Source: Nemania diffusa (Eukaryota; Ascomycota; Sordariomycetes; Xylariales; Xylariaceae). Taken from it: a stretch of DNA of 64,000 nt. Positions 21,871 through 37,300 of the stretch are shown piece by piece. The DNA is taken from assembly GCA_038501195.1 (NCBI GenBank), contig JBBPUQ010000002.1, forward strand, positions 3,906,001-3,970,000, given 5' to 3'. The position numbers and the translations under genes were made by a program. The notes below the pieces were generated by a model. It searched no databases. It was not told the origin of the DNA and worked only from the letters and a program-made list of their open reading frames with translations. Numbering within the stretch: position 1 is the stretch's first letter; every line of letters begins with the position of its first letter.

Positions 21871-24800
21871 GTCTGTAAGCCTCCGATTCGCCCAGGACAA
21901 AACCCCTAAAATGTTTCCACCAGCGATATAGCGTTTTAAGGCTTCGAGGTAGTGAAATGACAATCACTAGAGAATTATAACTACTTTATAATTGCATAAT
22001 TGGAGGGTTTCTAACTAGGAAGAATACCTCGAATCAATCATTTCCTGTATCTTATATAATTATACGTCTCCCTTGTCACTGTAGACGTGGCTCCTTTTCC
22101 AAAAGAATAGTTACCTATGTGGATCTATTAAAATCTATCTTCTTACAAGGTGTCTCAACAATTTTATATTATCCAGTTAACTTGCAAGCTTGGACAATGC
22201 ACTGACTAATAATATTAAATCTGGTAAATGCCTTAACTCATTATACCTTTTGGGTATAACTCTCCTTATTATCCTAAGTCATGCCACAATGTCTTCCCCT
22301 TTATGATTTTGTTATGTTCTAGAGGTGTGCCTTTGAAGTTCCAGACATAGTTTCTAGCAGACTGTACATACTGTAGTGCTCTCTGTTTATTATTTAGTAA
22401 TTAGGTGATAAGATCGTGTAGAAAACTAGTCATCTTCGCTGTGTCTGATATGGAAATATACTTTTAACTGACCGAGTAATAACATCTACAAAGCCATTAA
22501 AGGATTATAACTTATTTTATGTATATAAAATCAATATAGCAGTTTAAACCAAAGTATGAAATATCACATTATAATTATTGACTCTTCTTATTTTAGCAGA
22601 TATTGCTGGCTAGATGACAATGTTTAATTACCGAACAACCATATTATTACAAAGATAAAATGTCTCTCGATGATTTTTCCACAGAGGAGTATAGGAGTAA
22701 TCATAGCTAATAAAGTCAATAGGATGTCACTAGTAGACTCCTAAGAGTAGCTATACTATATATCAAGAGTCAATGGTATTAGCCTTGTCCCCTATACTTC
22801 GACCTAGTTGCGCTTAATAGTGACTTATCTTCATCCTTGTCACAGTCCTATATATAAGACCTGCAAACGGTCAAGGTTCCCACCTTGACAACGTTCTACT
22901 TTTGCATTCTGCATCAGTTGTGTTGTGGCTTAGCGTTGCAGTTCTGTTCCGTGACAATCCTGAACTTTCGAATAAGTCTCTTTATACATACATGTTCAAT
23001 ATCAGACTAGTTCCCAGCATAGGTCACACTATCGGCCTTACTTGTTTTCCCGGCATCTCACCACACGCAGGTTTTACCCGATATCACGCGCTGGAGTAAG
23101 CTAGTCTGCAACTTGCCAGACCTGACTATCGAGGACTAAGCGAAGTGAGCAGAAATTTAAACTACTTCAATCATTATAAGATAGCATATAATCCATAGTG
23201 AAAATGAGGACAGAAAAGCATATCTTGTCCTAGTCATGCTGGGAACAAAATATAAACTAGATACATGATTGTAAAATGTTCGCTAAGATATACAACATGG
23301 CATATATGCGAAGCTAGTTCCATAATCGTCCACTGCTATACCAACTTTAATATATAAATGGTTGCATAGAGAGTAAATTAAGATATTCCGTGTCGCGCTA
23401 CAGTAATATATTACTCATATTTGAAGCTATAAACTCATGTGGCTTGCCTTGTCAGACGCCCAAGCAGCGCGAAAGCGGCTGGCAAGCCCCTGGGTGTATT
23501 TTTATTCAGTATGTACTCTACTCTAGTGTCTATAGTCCTCCCTAATTAGTGAGGAAATACTGGAGTTGGTGACAAGAAGCCTTAATCTCTTACTAGGAAG
23601 ATATTAAATACCTATACATACTCCGGAGCTCGATGGCCCAGAAAGGCTCTTCCAACCGTGCTAGAGTATTACATGAGATGCTCACTCTCCGATCTAGAAC
23701 GCTGGTGCTGCTGTCGCCGGAGAGTTAAGAGTAACCTTGGTATATTCCATGATATGAAACAGTGGCTTTTTCACATAATATACAGTGATTTCCTAAGCAT
23801 CATGAGCCATTAGGTCAGCTGATCACGAGTAGGACGATACCGCCACGACTCGTCCACAGCTGAGATAGGCCGGCAGTTCTGATCGGGGTCCTAGATTAGT
23901 ATTCACTCTCATTCCGATCGCCAGTCTAGTGCGAGGTACTCTGGCCTAGGAAACTATCGTGTCACAACGTGGGTACAGGATCGTAGGACATCGAGGGGAT
24001 CTGGGGCTAGCTGAATAAAAACTAATATAATACCTCGGGTCGTTCCTATACTAACGCTAAGAACTATACATCAAGCCAAGGACTCCCTAGATAGACGCCG
24101 TGAGTAGTATATTGATATGAAACGTGTGTCACGATGCCAAGTAGTATGACCCAGGGCTAGCATTGCATAAACATTGCCTTGGGCTGTTCCGAGAGCTACG
24201 CCTTCCGGGAGAAGGCTGATCACCTAACTTATCAAACCCTACCTTTAGTACCCTATAGTAAACATGTTTTTTCTCGGCGGAGAAGAGCTAAATACCGAAC
24301 CCCGACGGCGACTATTAGGGCGTGCTGTATAATAATGATCCCTATCCCCGTCGGAGACACGATTTGGTTTCAGAATCTGTGATAATATAACGACCGAAGT
24401 CGGGGCTATATCTACTTAAAACTAGGTCTAGTAGGGACTTTTGGTAGATGTATTCGCTATCACGGAGTGGAAAGTGACATCTCACAAGCCACTGAGTCGG
24501 TATCCCCTGAATCCCACGCGATAAGTCGTTTGACTACTAGCTGCTGAGATCGATAAAGCAAAGGGCCACGTGTGGTGATCATTGAAGAGCGCACTCGTTT
24601 CAATGTCACGATATAATTAGGGTAGGATCACGCTTGATAAGTGGATCGCACGTAATAGCTACTCTATCTTTTTTTTCTTCATATTCATACATGTCTTAAA
24701 CTAATATGGGGGTTTGGTGATTCTGTTTATTTCAACACACTGTACATATTTTAGGACCTCGAATGCGGTCACTCAGCATGGTTGTAGTGGTAATACAAAA

Positions 24801-25330
24801 TATTGCATTCTAGAGCTATTCTAGGTAAATTCTCACGTCAGTAGCTTAGTACATAGGTTACACTGGGGAAATTAATGGCGAACAGATTCTACGCTACAGT
24901 AATCCGTGAGAAATTTTATAGAGATGTATGCTACGAATAGTATTCGACTGCAAGGCCAGACTCTCCAATAATATAACGTAGTGATAAATCGAGGGGGAAG
25001 TGGCAAATAATAAGACCCGGCCATCATCTGTTATAGGTAGCAATGTCCGCTAAAACGAATGATACGAGAGAATGTAGGGCCTATTATTCCGGCGATCACA
25101 AAGAAATTTCTGCCATAACCGTTCATCGGTAACTCCCGGGGATCGTAGCCTTCCCGTAGAAGAAGTACCTTGCGTTGAGAGTGACATGGGATAGACTACA
25201 CATAAATATCACAGTGGTATATGCAGCGCCATAATTATCACTATCTAATTACTACACAGGTCATTACTTTTCTTCTGGTCTAGACTCTAGACTGGGTAGG
25301 ACTTGTGAGTGGACCACCACACGGTTCCCG

Positions 25331-28300
25331 AGTGGTGCCTATGAGCCTGCCTTTCAGGTGTTCATATATGTACATATTAATCTACCGGAACGTGTTACTC
25401 ATCAGCCTCAGCTACAGAAAATCCGGGTAGGTAAGCCCGCCGTTGGGGAGGGGTGGAGAGTAATCGGCCCCCAAGTGGCATTTCCACGATGCTAAGTGGC
25501 CAGGGTTTTTGGACCAGTGAGAACTCTCGAACGGCACTGCTCGTAAGTTGCTGATGGGCCAAGGGACGGCTGACCTCCTGTGTGCGACTTATTGTACCGG
25601 GGCCTGTCAGCCTCCTGCCCGTGGGAGGTGAAAGAACGAATATGTAAAGAATGCGGCAGATGTCAGATTGCAGAATAACCCGTCTGTCAAATGGTTGGTG
25701 CAGACGACTGCCCGATGGAGTGTACAGTATGGACGTACAGAGGGAGCAATGCGCGTAAGACGGGCATACAGTATACACACTTCTGATAAGCCAATGGTGC
25801 AGGTAGCTCATGATTGCAAGGCTCGCTTCTGCCTGTGGGTTATTTTCGCCTGAAACAACTGAGGGTAATCGCTACCGTCTTCTCGTCGGTGCATCGAGGG
25901 ATTCATCGATGGATTGGATGGATGACTGGGGGTGGGAGAGGAAGAACGACGACAGCGGCAGGATGACCACATGCAGGTTCGCTGCCCGCAGAGCAATGAT
26001 CACCCGATAATGCACTCCAGGATTCGGTCTTGTCGGTACTGAGGCTTGGCTTTCCGCGTGGCTCTCCCGGGCCAGCCTGTCTACGCTATCTTCTTTTTTC
26101 CCTCCCGTTCCTGAGAGGGACCCTGTCGTAGCGTATTCTATCCCGCGTCGTTCACGATACCTATCATAAAGACGGGCAGATAAGTAAGTATCCCACGGTC
26201 GACGGTGAGCCCGCATGTCGCCGGAAGTGCTTGAGACCTGGCCTTCCATATCGGGCAATCAAATGTTGCCTTGGCCGTCGCCATGCATTGGCGAACGGTG
26301 AACCGATATACTTTTAGCACTTAGTGTATTATCTAGTGTATGGATTTCGAAGGATTTCTGTATGACGGCATTTGATAAGAATGGAGAAGACTAAAATAAG
26401 TACCATACCGCCTCTGTCACCTCTTTTTGGCTGTTCTATCTCTGACTTCCCCGGGTCGGGTCGGTTCTGGTGGAGAGAGAGAGGAACGCCTACTTACACG
26501 CATACACTATGTAAGAACAGGAACAAGGTCCCGTCCATCACTGCATTCATTACCCACGTCTACCCACGCACTAAGCGTAGCTCAATATCTACATAGGCCG
26601 ATTGGTAGCACGAGCACTCCTTTAGGCAGGTCAGAGTCGTAGTAGGAGTTCTTGCATGCAGATATGCACGTAACATCGTGCTCAAGCCAACTTAGCTGAG
26701 ACGTGTAACGCTATTGCATATTCATTTCTATAGATATATACATATATTTGATAGACTTGGCGTAGGCGAGAGAAGTAACCTATCAAGGCGCAAGGCAGGA
26801 CTCCCATGCGCAACATACGGCGTGCGTGCGTGCCGAAGGATGGTCAGATGGCGTTGTTGCGAATTCTGATTCGCCTGGAGAGATCCGTAGAAGGATTCCT
26901 CAGACTCGTGTCGTCGCAGCAGAGGAATCTGTGGAAAGGCTCACCTCACCGGGCCCTAGAGATAGATTCATACTTACATACGCGTACATACGTATATACT
27001 TGTCGAGTTAGAGACAGATGGACAGGGAGGGGAGGGAGGGGCAGCGGAGCGGAATAATTGTCCAATTAGTTAACGCAAGTTGCTTACCTACATCTTGATG
27101 AGGGAACTAGGTATCTAGATAATCCTGTGCCGGGTAGGCTAGAGAGTGTACACACATACGTACATACGTACGCTGTACTTACGCATACGCATGGGTACTA
27201 TCTATGCGTAGGTAGACCAGGCAAGGGCCTCAAAGCGTGAGAGTGCGTGCGTGCTTGCGTGCTGCGCCGTCTAACATGTAAGTAGGTATCTTTCATGCAG
27301 CACGAATTTTTCGTCTCGATTACCCGCTTCACATGCTCTTCTTGTTGAGATGATGATCAACTGATCAGCAGTCTTCGTGCCGCCACCTCGGCCGTTGGGC
27401 ATTTAGATGCCATCTCGTCCCAATTGACGAGATGGGCGCGTGAGACAACCGTTAAAGATGCCAATGGAATAGAATGGTTACCCCGCGAGGCACTGCTGCC
27501 CGCGCTTGGCCTTGGACTTGGCTCGGGGTTTCCGCCAATCGCTCTCGTGGAGAGGCGCAGGGACGCAGCCATGTCACGGGCAGGACTCCAGTCCCGAAGC
27601 TGAAGACTGAAGATTGAAATCTGCATCTGTATCTGCATCTGCACCTGCATCTGCGTGCTCTCAAGGCCTACTGCGTACCTGGCTTGCATGTAAGTAGGTG
27701 CTGTAGGATGTATGTATGCCTATGTGCGCAACATACATACACATACTTACACTGACAGTGAGTAACAGGAGAGACACATACGTCGTGGTAACTAGAAGAA
27801 GAACAAACTAGACCTTTCACCTTGCATATGCAGCACCCAGCAGCACCAGCATCCACCACCTACCTAACCATTGGCCTCTTTCTGCCTGCCGTTCCGATAC
27901 AGAGGCACGAGCGCGCAGCAGAGCCTGCAGCTAATACTCACCCGCAGCTGGCTACCTCTCCAGCCTTTTTCAGCAGCGAGTCTGCCCGCCGTGTGGCTCT
28001 CCATTCGCCGATGGTCACCACCTACCTACCTATCTCCTTGCAGGTCTGCTCCGCGCGTGCCATCGTGCAGCCAGCGCCCAAGAGCGAGCGAGAATTCGTT
28101 TCAGCTCCGGGGTCGATGCGCGTCCCGACTGCAACAGCAGGCACAGGAAAGAAGAAGCGGCAGAGGATCTGGCCTTGCGCTGCACGCGCCGGCGCGAGGT
28201 TGCCGACGTAGGCCGCCGTCTACACCGCACGGCTGCGACGCAAAAGTCCGTGGGGTGTGTGCCCTCGTAGTGCATCGTATACCTATCCACATCACGCAAC

Positions 28301-31300
28301 GCCGTTGGGAGGCACACTCTCAATAGAACGCCCATCTATCTAGGCGGGTCGGAATACTACATGCTGTAGGTTGGTTTTCAGCGTGCTTAGAGCAAGCGAC
28401 CTGAGGGTGAGAAACAGCCGATAATAGCACACAGCTAGCCGTCCGCATGCATTCTAGTAACAACCGCATGGCCGGTTATACGTAGATACAGTAAAGCAAG
28501 ATGCGGGTCTATCAAATGATGCCATTAATAGACATGACGATCGCCGGCCGAGAGTCATGCTAGATAATGTAATGCCTGAACGGCTATCTAGATGGACAAT
28601 GCTTCTGGTTGGGCTTTGCGCTACCAACTGGCATCAGGGTCCGACGTCGCCTTCTCTGGAGGGACCGTGAGGATCTGGATGACGTGCTCGTGCTGGAGCT
28701 ACGTACTATTGCTTCTATTGCTCCGAGAGGGGTTTCACCATGGTTTAGCAAGTCTCTCATTGAAACAGAGCTGTATGCATCTTCCGGTATGCAACCATGA
28801 CCACGTTTTTGAGATATTGTTTCGGCACCCTCGTTGGAGACGTCTCCCCCATGGAAGGGCCATATGCATAGAGGCAATCTCTAGCCAGCATCTCTATGAT
28901 TAATTATTTTAGGGTAAAAGTTTGAGTTTCATATATTAATGTTCAACCGTGCCTCGGACGCGGGCCGTCGAGGTCCCTGGTAGAGTAGATGTGAGATGTG
29001 CTTGTAGAGGCGATCATTGCTATACTCAGGTTGGTTGTGTTCTACGGCAGTTCTGTTAGTGCCAATTGGGCGATCATCCCATACCGACCTTCTGTAGACT
29101 TGGCAGCAGTGTACTGTAGGTACCTTACCTACCTACCTACATACTGTAAAGCCCTTCTGAATGGTGCCCGGAGTCCTGCCCTGAACACTTACGCATATGT
29201 ACTGCGCGGATGTACTGCGCGGTCCTGCGAACATACCTACCTACAGTACTTAACCTACCTAACCTACCTAACCTACATCACACTACTGCAGGCATACTAT
29301 AATTCTGATCTATTATGCTATCTTGCCTTATCTGGGACGTGATCGAGGTCAAATACAGCGACAGATGAAGATCTGCTTGCAGCGTAGGACATGATTCGCG
29401 CAATCAGTGCACGAGCTCGCCCAGACCCCCAAATTCATAGCCTTCTGAGCGAAGCTAGTTCGGTATGCAGTATAGCTGCTTCAGCAACGGCCACCTATGC
29501 GTCGAAACGGAATAGTACGCAGCGCGCGATTGATTTTAAAAGCCTGCGTTAAGATCGTCAAGGGCTTATTAGTGTAAGCCTGGGCCATTGGCAGTGGGTT
29601 TAGAGGAGATAACCAGACCGTGTCATCCCTCCCACCGCCGTTTGAATTCACCCAAGATGACCGATAAGGTGGCGGCGGCAGCGGCGGGGTTGGGCGTTGG
29701 TTTACCAGGTTCTGCCACTGCTAATACCTCCGGTTCATGCAGGTTTCACGTTTTTTGCAGCGGGCTTTCTGGTGGGTTAGCATTGGCAGACCGGCCTAGG
29801 AATCCTTCCTGCTGCGTGTAAGTGAGTATGTATGTACGTACGCGCACTATGTACTGTATGTATCCCCTGCCACTCGTGGAAGCTCACGATGTCGCTGGAA
29901 ACTTCCAAAACCTCCGGAGCTGTCAGTGCAATGCAGCCTGAAGGCGCGTCCGTATCTATGGCACTGGGACGCTAGACCTACTGCAGGCTTTCGGGCTAAT
30001 CTTGAGAGTGTCGGTGGAGTCGGCAAAGGACCGGAATGGGGACACGGCTTTGACTGATTTCATGGATGTGCAAGACGATGTAACACGCCGTTCAAACTTG
30101 GTAGACTGGTGGATATGTGTTTCCGGATGAGGGCCAAGGGAGAGAGAAATTCGGTTGACTACCCGTTATCTCGAATTATCATGTGATTTGTCTTACAGAG
30201 TGGCGGATTTGCTGTACGTCGTTTCCAAATCAGATTGATCATACATGAGATCTCACCTTATCTGCATTCACGAGATGAGTTGTGGACGAACTGGTTTTCT
30301 TGGTGGCTTCAGCGGAAGCCTGGAACATCCGCGCGGAGACGAGAAACCCTCCCTGAAACGGGACTATGTAGCGTATGTAAGTACTTAGGTATGTAAGTAC
30401 TTAAGTAATTACCTACTTTTACGCTATGTACAGTATGCGTACGTGATGTGGGCAGCAGAGAGGACAGAAGCCTTCGAGAAGAACGGGGCGGGATTTACAG
30501 TACTGTAGTCTATGCCAGTTGGTTCGGACCTTGCATTAGTGGGAGGCTAACAGCAACGGGGAAGAGGGAAGACAGGATAACCAAGGGACTATCAGGGTTC
30601 GATCATTCAGGATAGCTCCGGGTGGCTTGGCGACCCTGGCAAGTGTAGTCAGAACCTGGACCTGACCTGGAACTTAATGCTGGCACTATGAAAACTCACC
30701 GTGCTGAACGTCATCATCCCGTGTAGCTTACCGTCGTGTCATTTGGAAAAATAGGTACTGTAAAAGCTAATGGATAGTAATAAGTGGGAATCATTCATTA
30801 GAGAATAGGTAATAGTCTGGCGAAATAGAGCAGAGGCCTGACTGCGAACGGTGAGAGTGCGGATTAGAGAGAATGAACAATCTGGAAACTACACTAGATC
30901 TGGAGGCTAGCCTGGGACGAATCTCTTGCACCAAGTGCTGCTAATCAGTATGGCAATCAATGCCGTAACTAAGAATGTCGAGCCTCCGTTATCAATTGTC
31001 CCTCGTAATAAACAATAGCGTAGGTAGAGCGAGTGATGGCATGATAAAAAGATAACACTTCCAGCGGATGAGGTGTTCGTAACTCCGAATCTTTGCCACG
31101 ATCGGACATAGTATTCCAACATACCAAGCTAATGCGGTATCTAAACGAGAAATGAAAAATACCCGAAGAAAACACCAGATCGAATTGCCCTAATGTAGTG
31201 TAGCACTGTATATAGTATAGTGCACGGTAGCTGAGTAGCGTATGCGTACGTATTATGTAGCTAGGAGAAAACCAACATGTTGTTACCGAGGTCTTCTTCA

Positions 31301-34300
31301 TCCATCACCGCCACCAACTATTTTGCCTGTCGACTTCGTGTAGGCGAGAGATTCAATTTGCCACAAAATAGGTAGTGAGCGGTGATACAACGTTTCCTTC
31401 GGTTGCCACTACCGACTGTTATCTACGTAGGTACACTAGAAGGAATATAACCATTTACTCACTACAAGTATGCCATTGACAAATGCGAACTCGTTTGCCA
31501 GCTACATAAAGGCCCGAATGTGGACCACCAAGGTAACCGTGGGACATGGGAGCGAGCGCGATTGGCTAGAATTACCACGTAACAACTACCTGGAGGGCCT
31601 GACGACCGTTTCGAAAATCTCACTTGCTATTCGAGCTACATTATGTGACAAGAGAATCCCGAGAAAAACCCATTCCTATGCGTATGCGTAATTATCTGTC
31701 TACGCATAGTACTTTACCTGGTAGTCAAGGTATATTTCATGCTAATTAGCACCGTACTAATTGTAGACTATGAACCGCGGGGCTATTACGTGGATGTTTT
31801 AAAGCAGCTAAGCATTTCCGGGTCTCGCATAGAAAAGGAATTGCCAATTACCTACTTTAATCTAACTCAAAGCGGTGTACGGAGACTACATATGGGCAAG
31901 GTATCCTGGCAATCGCACTATATTTCGGTGATTGATACATTTGTAAATCTGGGGGAATCGTCCTTACTGTAGCATACTGTTCCTAATCCGGACCTTGTCT
32001 CCGGCTCTTACATTCAGCGGGTACGGAAGGCATCCGATTTTGCTTGCGAGTAGAAGCGGACCTAAAGTACATGCAGAAGGCCACGAGAGTGTGGTAATTG
32101 CAATATACCGGTACACTACATGCAATAGAGGCGAGAGCTAGCCGTCGTTTATGAGGTCAATTTGTCTGTTGAACTGTACATAGTAAAGAGGCGGTGACTA
32201 TAGTATATACTGTGAGGGTTTTCTTCTTCGACCCTTTCTTTCTTGCCCCTTCTGTGGTAATAAGCCCATGGTTTATTTCGTCTAGTGTATGTATGCAAAC
32301 CAGTCAAACCAGTTGTCTTGATCCTTGGTGATTGAGTCTGCGAGAAGATGGAGTTAGGTCGTGTCGATAATAGTGTAGTGTAGATAGTGTATGTACTGAT
32401 TGGGCCTGACCCCCCACTCTTGATAGACTTGGACGTCCATCGTGTCGAACCACATTCGTACCTTGCTACGCTTTTCAAGAGCGGCATTGCCGAAAAGTTA
32501 TTTGGAAATTCTAGTAGAGTAGTATCCAAACCGTCGGTATCTGTCAAAGAGATGAAAATACTTCCTATCCACGTGGCGACACTTTTTACTCTGCGTGAAG
32601 GAATGAACCGGATATTTGACGGTGGGACTACGTAGTATGGTATTGATAGCTGTACAGTAAGGCTGATGTTATGTGTGGATGTGTGTTTGCTGGCATCTCT
32701 GTCAATACTATCGGGCTAACAGCTCTAGAAGGCATTGCTTCTGCCATTTAACGTTGCTCCCCCAAAAGTAAGTATGCTTAAGCGTAGGTAGATATGTAGG
32801 TCTCTATCACCATATCCGGATTGCTACGGTAATAGGCACCTAAACGTCACGGTGGGTAGCACTTTTCTGCAGCCACGTCGTGTTCCTGCATAATTCATGC
32901 TGCAGGAACAAATTTTGATATGCAAGGTACATACAGGAATATCCTAGAATATCCAGGGCCTGAAGAGCGGCCCGGCCAGTGAGGTGACAGGACCGCTTTT
33001 GTATGGGTTGTACCTCATCCACCAGGCTACATGCCCGACAGGCGGTGACTGTCAATATTGCAGTATGCATATTACTATTTTCCAATACCATGGGCATCTT
33101 TCGGTGTTAAAGTTCGGATTGACTCTCTGGTGGACGACGGGAAACCGGAGCCTCTGACGAGCTAGCCGCAAGCGAGGCGAGAACCAGGTCTACCGTCTAC
33201 CAGCAGTGCTGTATGTACATACATACAGAATACCATCCATACTGTACGTAGAAGCAGCTCCAGCTTCAACGAGCGAGCCGGGAATCGTTCCTGCGACAGT
33301 ACATACATACATATAATGTATGTACGGGGGCCTTGAAACCTGGATCTCGATTAGCGGTGGCTGTTGTAACTGGCCTGAAGCATCTGGACGACCCGGGAGG
33401 TTGATCCACCTGGCGTCTGGCCTGTTCCTGGATAGCCTTCCGTATTAGGAAATGGCTGTCCGATGCAAATCCACTCCGCACTATTGATTGTGGTAAAAGA
33501 TAGGCAATCGTCTTGTAGCATTATGTACGTGTCTGGATATCTGTCAGGTAATGCAATTCGAATGCAAAGCAGTAGTCCTTCTAGATGCTGCATTAGCACC
33601 AGCATAGCACAATAGTGAAACAGACTACAGACTCTAGATTACGACCGTGTGTACTCCAAGTTCCTAAAAATAAATGACATAAGGATTTATTCAAGTGCGC
33701 CCGAATATGCAGAGCACCTAATTGAGAGCCATTACTTAGGTACCTACTGTAGGCCAGAGTTAATGTGATGAAATGGGTCACGCCATGGCAGTTATGAGAT
33801 TCTAGAAGATCCTGAGACATGGTGTGAATCAATGCCCTCGGACAATATGACATAGGTAGGTTAGTGGTAATTCAAGTTGTATTAGGTCATTCTTTACTGT
33901 ACATACAGAATACAACGGGCACGCTGTATTTGCCGTTATTATGCGTGGCAACTTTGTCAGCATACGAGGCGATGAGAGATCTCCGTCGCAGGTACCTATG
34001 CGTACTCATGGTACTCATCCTCCGAAATACACTGGGCTGGTTCTATCTACTTATTGAAGGCTTTTGCTCTATCTAGAGGGTGTCTTTACTCGTTTTAGCA
34101 ACTGTACTACAGTGTAGGTATATACATATAGAGAGTCGTGGAAGCCTATAACTATTGTCGAAATGCGTACCTACACTGTAGGGCGGTATACTGTCCTTTA
34201 TGCGTCGTCTGTGACTAAAGTTATAGCAGAGTCTCGTTGCTCGAAGCGTAGAGACTAGGTAGTTTCTATCGCAATGGCCTGTGCGATACATGGCGTCGTG

Positions 34301-37300
34301 GTATGTACAACGGTTTCCCAACTAGGAGCTAGGTTAGATAGATCCTTCGGGGAGCACGGGAGCGAAAAGCAAAAGGACAGTTGAAGCGCAAGGTTGGTGA
34401 TGGAAGAGGGATCTATCCGCTGCCTGTCAGAACTCTGTACTTTTTTGAAATAGCGCTCACACATAGAGTTTTAGCCGTTGTATGTAGGTAGGCCGCATGT
34501 ACTGTAGTCTGTCTGAAGGCATTGTCCCGACATACCCGCGCGATTGACGAGGGTTATTTGGGATTAATTATGGTGGTGGGTGCGCAATTTGTTTAATCAC
34601 AAGATTTTATTCAATTTATGTTTATGATATTCATCTACTTATAGGTATGCATAGGTAGATCAGTAGGATCAGTACAGAATAAGCGAGGAGGGATGGATTT
34701 ATGCCTACATGATAAACGTGTATAAACATTTAAAAGTACATAGAACTATCAAGGTATACGAATAGGTAGTTCGTAAGTAGGCTCAACTACATACATACAC
34801 TATAGGCTATAGCCGCTGCTTGACTAGGCACGGCTCTATCGTATGGTGTGATGAATAAACCTCGTGTATTGTTTTCAAGCGCCGCGATACGGTCGAGATG
34901 CTTAATGGCTGAAAGAAAATATACCAGTGTGATTGGGTTCCGACTACCTATGACATCGCTAAATGGGCTCTAATATCGCATCGCTGATGGAGGGGCGCTC
35001 CAGGTTAGGATTGGCCATCCAAGTTCGTGTTATGCCTAATACACTGCCTGGAGGTGTGATTGGCAACTTGACGTCTCTGTGACAAACGAGGGCGATGTGC
35101 ATTTAATATGGTCAAGGAGCACTAGTTTCGGCGCGAGGCCTGAGCTTACTTAGAGCATCTGCGTGTCCAATCCAATCCCATCTCATCCTAAAGACCAACA
35201 AAAAAAAAAAGAATGACGAGGCTTGAACGCCTACAACTACTACACACCTATGCTGCTACGCCCGTTTCAGCCCAAAAACTGTCCATTCATAGCTGTAGAA
35301 CTGGCTGACAGGTTTTTATTCGTGAGCCTATTTACCTCGACGGGACCAGTCAGATCGCGCAGAGGAGCAATCCTGATTATTTGCTTCCTTGCGTTACATT
35401 CACACAAAGAAGATCCTTTCTCGTCCGAATTTTCTTTCTGTTGACGATTACGAACTAAGCCCTCAGGCAAAATTATCGTTCCAGCTCCACTGCAACATCG
35501 GCCTCTCTACTGCGTCAGGATTAGCCACCTCTGCATATCGCATCCGAGGAGGAATGTTGGGGTCACCACATCTGTTATTCTTAGTTATTCTCGTTCTGAT
35601 AATTGAAATGATTATCCGCCTGTGCCCGTGTCTGTTTCCCTCCTTGAAGACTGTATTCCCAGACGCAGGGAATTTAGCCAGGTAGTGAGTGTACAACAGC
35701 ATATCCTAGCCATTGCGATTGATGCTATGCTTATGCTGTCTGGAACAAAGCACCAGGTAAAGTCTTAGAGCCCGTTCTGGAGGGAGCCTCTACCTACATT
35801 GTCTCTAACGATGGCTATGGGAGTAAGCCCAAGCCCAAGAGTAAGTGCAAGTGCGAGTGGCTGGCCCTATTTGCTTGAGAGATCTGGGGATTCTACCGAC
35901 TGGGAGGTTCACCATTGTTTGACCATCACTGTATCCAGGCTGGCGGGACAGAGATAACCCCGCCCGCCAATCCAGCGCCAATCCAGAGACCGGCCGGACA
36001 TTTGCCTGGACTAGAGAAGAGAGGGTGACGAGCGAGAGGCCTGAGTCCGGTGCGTGCCATGCGGCCTGTTCTGCGAATCATGGACGGCTGGTTGGCTCGA
36101 GCAGCGAGACAGCAAGCCAATACCTGAAAACCTGCGTTTCTTTGCGTCGCCCGAAGGGTGGACGGCCTCCAGTGACTGGCTGTGCAATGTTGCAGCCGAT
36201 AGATAGTATCAGTGGAAGTGGCCTGGCAAAACACGGATTATGCAAATTGTGTGGCTCGTCTTCGTGCTATGGTCAGCGGCATAATCCACCTATCACAGCA
36301 ACGGGCTTATGCATGCGTGTTCCAACCATCCCAAGAAACTCGCATACTTGTGCATGTCTGGTCATTCATGGCAATCCATCGCTCAGCAGGGGATTGTGAT
36401 AGGAGGTCACTGACGTGCTGTTGGACGACGCTATCATTACTTGCCAAAGTAGCGCTGCGACCTTGGCGAATAGCTAAGTTCTCACCTCATACGCGGTTAT
36501 GCGCGTGCTCATTATTTTGAGCTCCTACTCACTGGTCTTGTCGTCTAGTGCATGTTATAGACTCGTGTGTGTATAAGTACGTAGAACGAGGAGAGGATAC
36601 TAATGATGAAACCTAAAATAGTCCCTGTAGCTGAGAGACAGAAGAGAGACTACACAGTTAGGTAGATACCTAACCCTACTACCAGGTAATAGTATACTTG
36701 CCTACCTATAGTACACGTGTATAGCACTGCAGTGCTGTATACCTGTTATCCCTTACCTCGGACTTAGACGAGATGCCCTGGGGAGACACTTAGGTATGCG
36801 TATCTACCTACCTCTACCTAACGTTATAGCCACTATCTCTTACTTACCGTAGGTACGTGCCTACAACTACCTATAGCACGCTGATGCTTAGCCTTAGCCT
36901 CAACTCCCATCACTCATCATTCAACATCATTGCACTACCTACATGCATACATATACTGGGAATCGATATCGTTTGCGCCTTTCACTCGATGGACGTAAGT
37001 ACGCATATGTTTTGTGTAATGATGGGGGCTTTATGCAAGGTGTCGTATGCCTCGACCACACAGAGAGACATGGCTTTGGGAGGGACTTGTATGTATCTGT
37101 TAGTGGGCGGTACCTCGTCGTCACTCCCGCTACCTAAGTACCCTTCCTCTCTCTCTCTCTCTGCCTCTCTGCCCCCCCTGTTAATTTTGCTTATCCAGAT
37201 TTAGAATCGAGCGGTGGCTGCGCCCACCTGGTCCCAGTCGATATACAACACTATGTCTACACTACATTACCCACACGCTCCACTCACTCATCTGATGTTT

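Larger units (their letters stand above)
20373..25330. other. AT-rich gene-free block with decayed repeats
   Basis: Nearly 5 kb without a credible gene: open frames are few and at most about 75 residues. The DNA is visibly AT-rich, especially 20400-23400, with many TA steps. It contains one intact 193-bp solo LTR (21307-21499) and a decayed relative (about 21727-21870). Segments between 23600 and 25200 are less AT-rich but equally non-coding, and may be older element remains. The composition is what repeat-induced point mutation leaves behind; base counts would be needed to show this. Confidence 0.55.

Noticed and set aside
27822..28335. Overlapping 100-150 residue frames on both strands
   Set aside because: Low-complexity Arg/Ser/Pro composition in three frames at once, typical of non-coding GC-rich DNA.
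29245..29276. CCTAA-like tandem (CCTACCTAA) as an interstitial telomere
   Set aside because: Unit is not the fungal telomere repeat TTAGGG/CCCTAA and only three copies exist; it belongs to the general CCTACC word habit.
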